Assembly (NCBI GenBank): GCA_021732605.1
Contig: JAKFUS010000010.1
Span: 124,001 to 188,000 of the forward strand
DNA: 64,000 bases
From: Betaproteobacteria bacterium
GTDB lineage: Bacteria > Pseudomonadota > Gammaproteobacteria > Burkholderiales > SG8-41
Direction: 5' to 3'
Shown here: positions 48,386-55,722 of the stretch, piece by piece
Layout of the letters: the number at the start of each line of letters is the position of its first letter
Numbering within the stretch: the first letter of the stretch is position 1
Translations under genes and position numbers: made by a program
The notes under the pieces: model-generated
Told to the model about the DNA's origin: nothing
The model's database searches: none
Seen by the model: the letters and a program-made list of their open reading frames with translations, nothing else

Positions 48386-48940
48386 TTACTTGCGCGTGAG
48401 ACTCTGCATCGCCGCCAGCATTTCCTTGTCCGAAGGCGGGCGCCGTTCCCGGAAAATCAGCCACAGCAGCGCGCCGTTGACCAGGATGAACATGACTTCC
48501 AGGTAGAGCAGGGTTTCGACGATGACATGCGCGGGCTTCTGGGCAAAAATGAAAAAGAAACCCTCGAAGGTCGGGATCGCCGCCTTGGTCAGTGCAAATA
48601 CCGATTCCATCGGCGGAAACAGCAGCATCAGCACAAGATTGATGCCGGTAAATAACATCGACGCGTTTTGCAGGCTCATGCTGCGGGTTCTGGCACCGGC
48701 AGATTTGTCACGCAGCAACAGCCAGGCAATGGCCAGATTGACCAATACCACGACGATTTCGATCACCAGCAGGTCGGTATTGACGACGCTCAGCAGAGGT
48801 TTGCTGGCGAAAAAATAAAAACCGGCGAATACCGGTATGGCTGAAGATGCGATGGAATACTGGTCAACCGGCGGAAACAGCGTGATCAACAGCAGGTTGG
48901 CCGCAGCAATGCCCAGTGCAATGCATTGATTTCTGTTCAT
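48386..48940 (-). CDS. membrane protein with internal duplication
   Basis: A 184-aa protein I do not recognise by name. It consists of two similar halves, residues 11-79 and 97-165: LFPPVDQYSIASSAIPVFAGFYFF aligns with LFPPMESVFALTKAAIPTFEGFFF (compare the LFPP, AIPxFxGF and KP positions), and both halves end VNxAxxWLxxRxx. Each half has about three hydrophobic helices. The C-terminus (RERRPPSDKEM...) is cytosolic-looking. ATG 48940 is the first that gives a compact membrane protein. No functional clue comes from the neighbours. Confidence 0.75.
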   Translation of the reverse strand: MNRNQCIALGIAAANLLLITLFPPVDQYSIASSAIPVFAGFYFFASKPLLSVVNTDLLVIEIVVVLVNLAIAWLLLRDKSAGARTRSMSLQNASMLFTGINLVLMLLFPPMESVFALTKAAIPTFEGFFFIFAQKPAHVIVETLLYLEVMFILVNGALLWLIFRERRPPSDKEMLAAMQSLTRK

Positions 48941-49013
48941 GCCCGCGCGCGTCCCTTGAGTTGAGCGTTTCGGCGCTTGAAGTATAGCCGAATCATCAAC
49001 CGGCGGGCACTGG

Positions 49014-49031
49014 TAAACCGTTGTTTTTAAA
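49014..49031 (+). repeat. AT-rich IHF-like element, short copy 7
   Basis: TAA-ACCG-TTGTTT then TTAAAG, matching the start of copies 1 and 4a but without a long AT tail. It lies just beyond the stop of the DUF1223 gene. Confidence 0.35.
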
Positions 49032-49040
49032 GAGCCTTGA

Positions 49041-49817
49041 TTACCCTCCACGACACCATGGCAGGCTGAGTGCTTGTAATGCGGCGCCGGTGCCGTTATC
49101 TTGCACAAAAACGGCGATATGAAGATCCGCTGTCTTCCATCCGCGCTCGATGCGGATGCCCTGGTCGATCAGTAGCGGCGCGGCAGCCGTCAGTGCAAAC
49201 GGGCCGTACAGTTCGCGGACCACAAAGTCATGGCGCAGTCGCTTGCCCCGGTTTTCTCCGGCCGCGACTTCAGTCACGAGATTGTTTTCGTAAATCGCCA
49301 CATAGGCCTGCGCTGCATGGACAGCAGTGCCGATGCGGGCACGTAACCGCGGCAGTTCGCCGCCGGTATCGAAAGTCATACTGATTTGCGCGTCCGGCGT
49401 CTGGTTTTTCCCTGCAGCAATCCGCTGCCCGAGGTCATCGCCCAACAGCCCCCGCCGGTAATCGGCACCATCCAGCAACAGTTGCGGCGTATACACCACC
49501 CGCGCCCGGTTGCGCTGACTGGCATCACGCTGCCTGGCGCTGAACTGTGCCTTTGCAAACGGATCTTTCCAGCCCAGGTAATTCCAGTAGTCGACATGAA
49601 AAGCCAGGGACAGTACCCGCTGCGGGGTGTAACCCCGTTGCGGCAATGTGCTGAACCACTGGTCGGTGGGCGGGCAACTGTCGCAGCCTTCGGAAGTGTA
49701 GAGCTCCAGCAAGGCCACGCGGGATTTGCCCGATTCGGCATTGCAAGTGGCAGCCCCGGCAGGATTGGTGAGCATCAGCGCCAGTGCAGAGATGATCAAG
49801 TTACGTGGGATGGACAT
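49041..49817 (-). CDS. DUF1223 secreted thioredoxin-fold protein
   Basis: A 258-aa exported protein. The signal peptide is about 22 residues (LIISALALMLTNPAGA-A). The DUF1223 core begins LLELYTSEGCDSCPPTDQW, with a CDSC motif like thioredoxin-type CxxC, then LSLAFHVDYWNYLGWKDPF and RVVYTPQLLLDG. The redox role is inferred from the motif; no function is established for the family that I can name. It is divergent from rnm. Confidence 0.9.
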   Translation of the reverse strand: MSIPRNLIISALALMLTNPAGAATCNAESGKSRVALLELYTSEGCDSCPPTDQWFSTLPQRGYTPQRVLSLAFHVDYWNYLGWKDPFAKAQFSARQRDASQRNRARVVYTPQLLLDGADYRRGLLGDDLGQRIAAGKNQTPDAQISMTFDTGGELPRLRARIGTAVHAAQAYVAIYENNLVTEVAAGENRGKRLRHDFVVRELYGPFALTAAAPLLIDQGIRIERGWKTADLHIAVFVQDNGTGAALQALSLPWCRGG

Positions 49818-49899
49818 ATTCAGTAGTCGCTGCAGGCCGCAATTACTTACACCTGCGCGATTCCGGTGAAGGTTTGATATGATGCTTGCAATGAGACTC

Positions 49900-49929
49900 T
49901 AATTTATTGATTTTATTGTGATTTTTATG
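49900..49929 (+). repeat. AT-rich IHF-like element, copy 8
   Basis: TAA-TTTA-TTGATT then TTATTGTGATTTTTATG: a perfect IHF consensus core. The final ATG is the start codon of rnm, so the element forms that gene's leader in a divergent region. Confidence 0.6.
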
Positions 49930-50754
49930 AAAATTGACCTGCACAGCCACTCTACCTGTTCCGACGGGCTGCTCAGTCCGGCCGAGCTGGTGGAACGTGC
50001 AGTGTTGCGCGGTGTGGACATGCTGGCTCTGACTGATCACGACGAACTGGCCGGCCTCGAGGCCGCGCGCGCAGCCGCGCAGCACTGGGGCCTGCGCCTG
50101 ATCGACGGCGTCGAAATCTCGGTGCAATGGGAAGAAACAACCCTGCATATCGTCGGACTCAATGTGGATGCTGACCATGCACCGCTGATGGACGGACTTG
50201 CCGCAATCCGCGCAGGCCGTGAACAACGCGCGCAACGCATGGCGGACAGTCTCAATGCGGCAGGCATTACCGGCAGTTTGGAAGGCGCGCGCCGTTACGC
50301 CAAAAATCCGGAACTGCTCAGTCGCTCGCATTTCGCGCGCTACCTGGTGGAAGCAGGGCATGCGCGCGATACCAATGCGGTGTTCCGCAATTACCTGACT
50401 CCGGGCAAACCCGGCTATGTACCGCACCAATGGGCGGCGCTGAAAGATGCATTGGGCTGGATCGCCGGCAGTGGCGGTCTGGCCGTACTGGCGCATCCCG
50501 GTCGTTATCCTTTGAATCAGCAACAAGCGGAAAAATTGCTTGGCGAATTTGTCGAACTGGGCGGCGCTGCGGTCGAGGTGGTCACGGGTTCGCACACGCC
50601 CGAAGAGTTCGTGGTCTGGGCACGGTATGCAAAACGCTTTGGCCTGCGGGCATCCGCGGGTTCGGATTTTCACGGCCCCGGCGAAGGTTATCGCGACGTC
50701 GGTAATGTGCCGGTGTTGCCAGCGGGCTGCGATCCGGTCTGGTCCGGGTTTTAA
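49927..50754 (+). CDS. rnm: PHP-domain 5'-3' exonuclease / nucleoside-bisphosphate phosphatase
   Basis: A 275-aa PHP protein of the YciV/TrpH (RNase AM) type. Metal-binding motifs are DLHSHSTCSDG (residues 3-13), LTDHDELAG, GVEIS, RSHFARYLV, LAHPGRY and GSDFHGPGE. The E. coli enzyme trims 5' ends of rRNAs and degrades pAp-type nucleotides. ATG 49927 is chosen over GTG 49918; no Shine-Dalgarno is visible because the leader is the AT-rich element. yciO follows 30 nt later, as in E. coli. Confidence 0.92.
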   Translation: MKIDLHSHSTCSDGLLSPAELVERAVLRGVDMLALTDHDELAGLEAARAAAQHWGLRLIDGVEISVQWEETTLHIVGLNVDADHAPLMDGLAAIRAGREQRAQRMADSLNAAGITGSLEGARRYAKNPELLSRSHFARYLVEAGHARDTNAVFRNYLTPGKPGYVPHQWAALKDALGWIAGSGGLAVLAHPGRYPLNQQQAEKLLGEFVELGGAAVEVVTGSHTPEEFVVWARYAKRFGLRASAGSDFHGPGEGYRDVGNVPVLPAGCDPVWSGF

Positions 50755-50784
50755 GCGCCGCCTTAACAGGGCTGGCCGTTTGCC

Positions 50785-51408
50785 TTGTCACAGTTTTTTT
50801 CCATTCATCCGGACAATCCGCAACCGCGCCTGATCAGGCGTGCCGCGGAAATCATCCGTGCCGGCGGCATCATTGTGTATCCGACTGACTCCTGTTATGC
50901 GCTTGGATGCCATATCGGCGACAAGACCGCGATGGAGCGCATACGCACGATCCGCGGCGTTGATGCGCGACATCATTTCGCGCTGGTATGCCGCGATTTG
51001 TCGGAGCTGGCCATTTACGCGCGGGTCGACAACCAGCAGTTTCGGCTGTTGAAGGCGATCACGCCCGGCAGTTACGTTTTCATACTGGAAGCGACCCGCG
51101 AATTACCGAAGCGACTGCAGCATCCGAAGCGGCGCACCATCGGCCTGCGCATTCCGGATCACCCGGTGGTGGATGCGCTGCTGGCTGAACTTGGCGAACC
51201 CCTGCTGTCATCGACGCTGCTGCTGCCCGGTGATGAGCTACCGCATACCGATGCTGAGGAAATTCGAGAACGGCTGGAGCACCAGGTTGATCTGATCCTG
51301 GACGGCGGTTCCTGCGGCATCGAGCCGACAACGGTCGTGGATTTAACCGGGGCGGCACCATTGGTGACCCGTGCGGGTAAGGGCAGTTTGGAGCCATTCG
51401 GTTTGTAA
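50785..51408 (+). CDS. yciO: YciO-family protein (Sua5/YrdC-like)
   Basis: A 207-aa Sua5/YrdC/YciO-fold protein. It aligns from the first residue with the E. coli YciO as I recall it: MSQFFSIHPDNPQPR, GGIIVYPTDSCYALGC, AMERI and PTTVVDLT. That supports the TTG at 50785 as start although it lacks a strong ribosome-binding site. YrdC relatives make threonylcarbamoyl-AMP for tRNA t6A; the YciO branch is close but its role is less certain. It lies in the rnm-yciO-trpS group. Confidence 0.92.
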   Translation: MSQFFSIHPDNPQPRLIRRAAEIIRAGGIIVYPTDSCYALGCHIGDKTAMERIRTIRGVDARHHFALVCRDLSELAIYARVDNQQFRLLKAITPGSYVFILEATRELPKRLQHPKRRTIGLRIPDHPVVDALLAELGEPLLSSTLLLPGDELPHTDAEEIRERLEHQVDLILDGGSCGIEPTTVVDLTGAAPLVTRAGKGSLEPFGL

Positions 51409-51502
51409 AAAACCAAAAAAATCAGTTACCTGCGACGCAATTTGGAGCTTCGGTTAAAATCGGAGGCATTACGGAGCGGCACTGAGTTTGGTGCGCGCAA
51501 CA

Positions 51503-51530
51503 TAACCGCTTGTTTTTATTAATTTTTATG
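51503..51530 (+). repeat. AT-rich IHF-like element, copy 9
   Basis: TAA-CCGC-TTGTTT then TTATTAATTTTTATG, about 95 nt after yciO and 75 nt before trpS. It lies in the 196-bp gap that otherwise shows no gene. Confidence 0.5.
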
Positions 51531-51604
51531 AAAGTTTGGCCTCTGGCGCAGGATTTCCATGTTCCGTGCCCAGACCATCCCGGTAGTAATTTCCGGACCC
51601 CACC

Positions 51605-52807
51605 ATGTTTGAAAACCGCGTTTTATCTGGCATGCGCCCGACCGGCGCACTGCATTTCGGTCACTACCACGGCGTGCTTAAAAACTGGATCAAACTTCAG
51701 CATGAGCACCAGTGCCTGTTCTTCGTCGCCGACTGGCATGCGCTGACCACCCATTACGACGATCCGGCGACGATCGAGAACCACGCCTGGGATATGGTGG
51801 TGGACTGGCTGGCCGCCGGTGTCAATCCGGCGCAGGCCGTGTTGTTCATCCAGTCGAAAGTGCCTGAGCACGCGGAACTGCATCTGCTGCTGTCGATGAT
51901 CACGCCGCTGTCGTGGCTGGAACGGGTGCCGACGTACAAGGATCAGCAAGAAAAACTTGCGGAAAAAGATCTCGCGACCTATGGTTTTCTCGGTTATCCG
52001 CTGCTGCAAAGCGCGGACATCCTGATCTATCGCGCCAATCTGGTGCCGGTCGGCGAGGATCAGGTGCCTCATGTCGAAATCACCCGCGAAATTGCCCGTC
52101 GGTTCAACCATGTCTTCGGCCGTGAACCCGGATTCGAAGCCAAGGCCGAGGCTGCAATCAAAAAACTCGGCGCACGCCGCGGCAAACTCTATCGCCAGTT
52201 GCGTACGGATTATCTGGAACAAGGTAATACCGAAGCCCTGGCTGCGGCACGTGCGCTGCTCGAGGAAACGCAGAACCTGCCGTTGGGCGACCGTGAACGA
52301 CTGTTCGGCTATATCGAGGGCGGCGGCAAAGTCATTCTCACCGAGCCCAAGGCGCTGCTGACTGAGGCATCGAAAATGCCGGGGCTGGATGGCCAGAAAA
52401 TGTCCAAGTCCTACAACAACACGATTTCCTTGCGCGAGAGCCCCGAGAACGTGTCAAAAAAAGTGAAGACCATGCCAACCGATCCGGCGCGTATCAAGCG
52501 CACTGATCCGGGTGACCCGGAAAAATGCCCGGTATGGCAATTGCACTTGGTGTACTCGGACGAAGCGAAGAAAAAATGGGTGCAGGAGGGCTGTCGCAGC
52601 GCGGGCATCGGCTGCATCGAATGCAAACAGCCGGTGATCGACGCCATCATTGCCGAGCAGAAGCCGATGCGCGAACGTGCTGAACGTTATCTTGATGATC
52701 CGACGCTGGTGCGCAACATCATTGCCGATGGCTGCGAAAAGGCGCGCAAGATGGCACAGGAAACACTGCGCGACGTGCGCGAAGTTATGGGGCTGGATTA
52801 CTCCTGA
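51605..52807 (+). CDS. trpS: tryptophan--tRNA ligase
   Basis: A 400-aa class I synthetase. The HIGH-like motif is HFGHYHG (about residues 17-23) and KMSKS is KMSKSYNN (about 262). GYPLLQSADILIY, VGEDQVPHVE and MPTDPARIKRTDPGDPEKCP are typical of the longer TrpRS form found in beta- and other proteobacteria. ATG 51605 opens MFENRVLSGMRPTG, the expected N-terminus. It is convergent with lexA, 36 bp apart. Confidence 0.96.
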   Translation: MFENRVLSGMRPTGALHFGHYHGVLKNWIKLQHEHQCLFFVADWHALTTHYDDPATIENHAWDMVVDWLAAGVNPAQAVLFIQSKVPEHAELHLLLSMITPLSWLERVPTYKDQQEKLAEKDLATYGFLGYPLLQSADILIYRANLVPVGEDQVPHVEITREIARRFNHVFGREPGFEAKAEAAIKKLGARRGKLYRQLRTDYLEQGNTEALAAARALLEETQNLPLGDRERLFGYIEGGGKVILTEPKALLTEASKMPGLDGQKMSKSYNNTISLRESPENVSKKVKTMPTDPARIKRTDPGDPEKCPVWQLHLVYSDEAKKKWVQEGCRSAGIGCIECKQPVIDAIIAEQKPMRERAERYLDDPTLVRNIIADGCEKARKMAQETLRDVREVMGLDYS

Positions 52808-52843
52808 ACTACTTCAGAGCGCGGCTTCGTCTTGGCGCAGCCT

Positions 52844-53524
52844 TTAGAGTCCCTTGCCATTCCGTATGACGCCGACAGCAATGCCTTCGATTTCGAGGGG
52901 ATCCCGTTTCAAATCGACCACGATGGGTTTGAAATCAGGATTTTCGGCAATCAGCTCGACGGTATTGCGATTGCGTTGTATGCGTTTGACCGTGACTTCA
53001 TCGTGCAGGCGGGCAACTACAATCTGTCCCGATTTGAAATGCGGCGTGCGGTGCACCGCCAGCAAATCGCCTTCAAGGATACCGGCATCGCGCATGCTCA
53101 TGCCGCGGACCCGCAGCAGATAATCGGCCGCCGGTTCAAACATGGCGGGATCGACGCGATAGCGCTGTTCGACGTTTTGTTCCGCGAGCATCGGACTGCC
53201 GGCAGCGACGCGTCCAATCACGGGCAGGCTGTCCTGTTGTTGCGTCAGACGAATTCCGCGCGAAGCGCCGGAAGTCATGGCAATCACGCCTTTGCGTTCC
53301 AGTGCCCGCAAATGAGTCTCTGCGGCATTCGGTGAACTGAAACCCATGGCTCTGCAGATTTCGGCCCGTGTAGGCGGGAATCCGGACTCTTCAACATGAG
53401 CCTCGATCAGGCGCAGGATTTCTGTCTGACGGGACGTCAGCGGCTTATGGGTTTCGGCCAAAGTTTCGACCGGTGGTTCAACCAGCGGTTCGACCCGTTT
53501 CGCGACTTGATTTTCATGATCCAT
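52844..53524 (-). CDS. lexA: SOS repressor LexA
   Basis: A 226-aa repressor. The winged-helix domain begins [17 protein letters not shown] (about residue 28), after an unusual 27-residue N-terminal extension rich in Glu, Pro and Val. The self-cleavage site is A108-G109 (RVAAGSPM), and catalytic S143 (GMSMRD) and K180 (VTVKRIQR) are in place. RecA-stimulated cleavage derepresses SOS genes. The ATG at 53524 is 2 nt from a perfect SOS box that overlaps the -10, implying autoregulation and a near-leaderless mRNA. A TTG at residue 22 is an alternative start. Confidence 0.95.
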   Translation of the reverse strand: MDHENQVAKRVEPLVEPPVETLAETHKPLTSRQTEILRLIEAHVEESGFPPTRAEICRAMGFSSPNAAETHLRALERKGVIAMTSGASRGIRLTQQQDSLPVIGRVAAGSPMLAEQNVEQRYRVDPAMFEPAADYLLRVRGMSMRDAGILEGDLLAVHRTPHFKSGQIVVARLHDEVTVKRIQRNRNTVELIAENPDFKPIVVDLKRDPLEIEGIAVGVIRNGKGL

Positions 53525-53526
53525 GA

Positions 53527-53542
53527 CTGTAATTATATACAG
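53527..53542 (-). promoter_or_regulatory. LexA operator (SOS box)
   Basis: CTGT-N8-ACAG, with AT-only spacer AATTATAT on the plus strand, extended to ACTGT/ACAGT. It overlaps the lexA -10 and would block polymerase directly. Confidence 0.95.
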
Positions 53543-53559
53543 TCATTTGCGATGTGCAA
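53532..53559 (-). promoter_or_regulatory. lexA promoter
   Basis: Minus strand: TTGCAC (53559-53554), 16 bp, TATAAT (53537-53532). Seven bases separate the -10 from the ATG, so transcription should start at or next to the A of the start codon. Confidence 0.82.
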
Positions 53560-53597
53560 GAGCTCGGCTGTGAAAAACCAGAATTTATCGCATTTTT

Positions 53598-53625
53598 ATT
53601 ATTTAAATGCTTGTATTTAAATAAT
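53598..53625. repeat. AT-rich inverted repeat between lexA and rimP
   Basis: ATTATTTAAAT (53598-53608) and ATTTAAATAAT (53615-53625) are perfect inverted copies around GCTTGT. It differs from the IHF-like family. Its position upstream of the rimP promoter fits an operator or a UP-like/bent-DNA element. Confidence 0.7.
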
Positions 53626-53666
53626 ATTCTTGCTGACCCGACTGATGTCAGTGTTAAGGCGGATTA

Positions 53667-53695
53667 TTGGACGAATCCTGTTTTTTTGTTATACT
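53667..53695 (+). promoter_or_regulatory. promoter of the rimP-nusA-infB operon
   Basis: TTGGAC (53667-53672), 17 bp including a T7 run, TATACT (53690-53695). Predicted start near 53702, giving a 73-nt leader that contains a terminator hairpin. Confidence 0.8.
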
Positions 53696-53732
53696 TCATA
53701 GTTCTGTGAAACGAATTGGGCAGCGCACACGG

Positions 53733-53754
53733 ATGGGCGGATCGCCCATTTTTT
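53733..53754 (+). terminator. leader terminator (attenuator) before rimP
   Basis: ATGGGCG (53733-53739) pairs with CGCCCAT (53743-53749) around GAT, followed by five T. It lies between the operon promoter and the rimP ATG (20 nt downstream). In E. coli this operon is autoregulated by NusA, so attenuation is plausible. Confidence 0.78.
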
Positions 53755-53774
53755 GTTTGTGCCGGTGATTTTGC

Positions 53775-54203
53775 ATGGATTTACAGGGTTTGCTCGAAAG
53801 CACGCTGGCCGGACTCGGCTACGAACTGGTGGAACTGGAACGTTCAACCCAGGGTGGCCTGTTGCGTGTTTTTATCGACAAAACCGACGGTATCAATGTC
53901 GATGACTGTGCTTTGGTGAGCAATCATCTGGGCCGGTTGTTCGCCGTTGAGAACGTTAGTTACGACCGTCTGGAAGTGTCATCACCTGGTTTGGACCGGC
54001 CGCTGCGTACGGCTAAGGATTTTGCACGATTCAGCGGGCAAAAGGCACGGTTGAAGCTGCGGGTGCCGGTGGCGGGACAACGCAATTTTGTCGGTGTGCT
54101 GTGCGATACCGAAGTGGGCAAAGTAGGTCTGGACGTTGACGGGCTGCTGCTGTCACTGGACTTGGGCAATATTGATAAGGCGCGGCTGGTGCCGGTGCTT
54201 TGA
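53775..54203 (+). CDS. rimP: ribosome maturation factor RimP
   Basis: A 142-aa two-domain protein for 30S assembly. The N-terminal alpha/beta domain has [31 protein letters not shown] and [10 protein letters not shown]; the C-terminal SH3-like domain follows from about residue 90. It opens the conserved operon rimP-nusA-infB-rbfA-truB-rpsO-pnp, and nusA starts 13 nt later. Confidence 0.95.
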   Translation: MDLQGLLESTLAGLGYELVELERSTQGGLLRVFIDKTDGINVDDCALVSNHLGRLFAVENVSYDRLEVSSPGLDRPLRTAKDFARFSGQKARLKLRVPVAGQRNFVGVLCDTEVGKVGLDVDGLLLSLDLGNIDKARLVPVL

Positions 54204-54216
54204 GCGGGGGACGGAT

Positions 54217-55701
54217 ATGAATCGTGAAATTCTGTTGTTGGTTGACGCGCTGGCGCGCGAAAAGAACGTCGACAAGGAAATTGTGTTCGGCGCGCTCGAA
54301 CTCGCCTTGGCTTCGGCGGCCAAGAAGAAGTTCACCGAGGATGTCGATGTTCGCGCCTCGGTAGACCGCGCCACCGGCGAGTTCTCCTTCTTCCGTCGCT
54401 GGGAAGTGGTGAAAAACGAGGATATCGAATTGCCCTCGCGCCAGTACAAGCTGCACGAGGCGCAGGAGGAAGATCCGGAATACGAAATCGGTGAATTTGT
54501 CGAAGAGCCGCTCGATGGCATGGAAGTCGGCCGCATCGGCGCGCAGACCGCCAAGCAGGTCATTGTGCAGAAAATCCGCGACGCCGAACGCGAGCAGATT
54601 CTCAACGATTTCCTGGCGCGCAAGGAGCACCTCGTGACCGGCGTCATCAAGCGCATGGAACGCGGTAACGCAATCGTCGAGTCCGGCCGCCTGGAAGCCA
54701 TGCTGCCGCGCGACCAGATGATTCCCAAGGAAAATTTGCGCTTAGGCGACCGTGTTCGCGCCTATGTCTGGAAAGTTGATCGTCTGGCGCGTGGTCCGCA
54801 CCTGATTCTGTCGCGGACGGCTCCGGAATTCATTGCCAGATTGTTTGAACTGGAAGTGCCCGAGATTGAGGAAGGCCTGCTCGAGATCAAGGGCGCTGCA
54901 CGCGACCCCGGCTCGCGGGCCAAGATTGCCGTGCATTCCAAGGATGCGCGCATTGATCCGATCGGCACCTGTGTCGGCATGCGCGGTTCGCGCGTGCAGG
55001 CAGTGACAGCCGAACTGGCCCAGGAGCGCGTCGACATCGTGCTGTGGAATCCGGATCCGGCGCAGTTTGTGATTAATGCGCTCGCGCCTGCGGAAGTCAG
55101 CAGCATCGTCGTCGACGAGGAAAAACACAGCATGGACATCGTCGTTGACGAGGAAAACCTGGCGCAGGCGATCGGCCGCAGCGGACAGAATGTCCGACTG
55201 GCGGGAGAGCTCACCGGCTGGGAACTGAACCTGATGACTGAGGTTGACGCTAAGAAAAAGAGCGAGGAAGAAACTTCTCGCACTCGCGCCGAATTCATGG
55301 AAAAGCTGGATGTGGACGAGGAAGTGGCCGATATCCTGGTGCAGGAGGGTTTTGCCACGCTGGAAGAAGTCGCCTACGTGCCGCTCACCGAGATGCTGGA
55401 AATCGAGTCTTTTGACGAGGCCACCGTTAACGAACTGCGCAGCCGCGCGCGCAATGCGCTGCTGACCCAGGCCATCGCCAGCGAGGAAAAAGTCGAACAT
55501 GACATCGAAGACCTGCTGAAGGTCGAGGGCATGGACAACGATACGGCACGTCTGCTGGCCTCGAAAGGCATCGCAACGCAGGAAGAACTCGCTGACTACG
55601 CGACTGACGATCTCGTGGAACTGACCGAGCTCGACACAGAGCGCGCCAAGACACTCATCATGGCGGCCCGCGCGCCGTGGTTCGCTGAAACCAACGCTTA
55701 A
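54217..55701 (+). CDS. nusA: transcription termination/antitermination factor NusA
   Basis: A 494-aa RNA polymerase-associated factor. In order: polymerase-binding N-terminal domain (1-125, [20 protein letters not shown]), S1 domain (about 135-200, [16 protein letters not shown]), KH1 and KH2 (about 205-345, [15 protein letters not shown] and [15 protein letters not shown]) and two acidic C-terminal repeats (about 360-494), as in gamma- and betaproteobacteria. ATG 54217 is preferred over the longer frame at 54136, which overlaps rimP. Confidence 0.97.
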   Translation: MNREILLLVDALAREKNVDKEIVFGALELALASAAKKKFTEDVDVRASVDRATGEFSFFRRWEVVKNEDIELPSRQYKLHEAQEEDPEYEIGEFVEEPLDGMEVGRIGAQTAKQVIVQKIRDAEREQILNDFLARKEHLVTGVIKRMERGNAIVESGRLEAMLPRDQMIPKENLRLGDRVRAYVWKVDRLARGPHLILSRTAPEFIARLFELEVPEIEEGLLEIKGAARDPGSRAKIAVHSKDARIDPIGTCVGMRGSRVQAVTAELAQERVDIVLWNPDPAQFVINALAPAEVSSIVVDEEKHSMDIVVDEENLAQAIGRSGQNVRLAGELTGWELNLMTEVDAKKKSEEETSRTRAEFMEKLDVDEEVADILVQEGFATLEEVAYVPLTEMLEIESFDEATVNELRSRARNALLTQAIASEEKVEHDIEDLLKVEGMDNDTARLLASKGIATQEELADYATDDLVELTELDTERAKTLIMAARAPWFAETNA

Positions 55702-55722
55702 AGACTGCAAAAGTAATCATCA

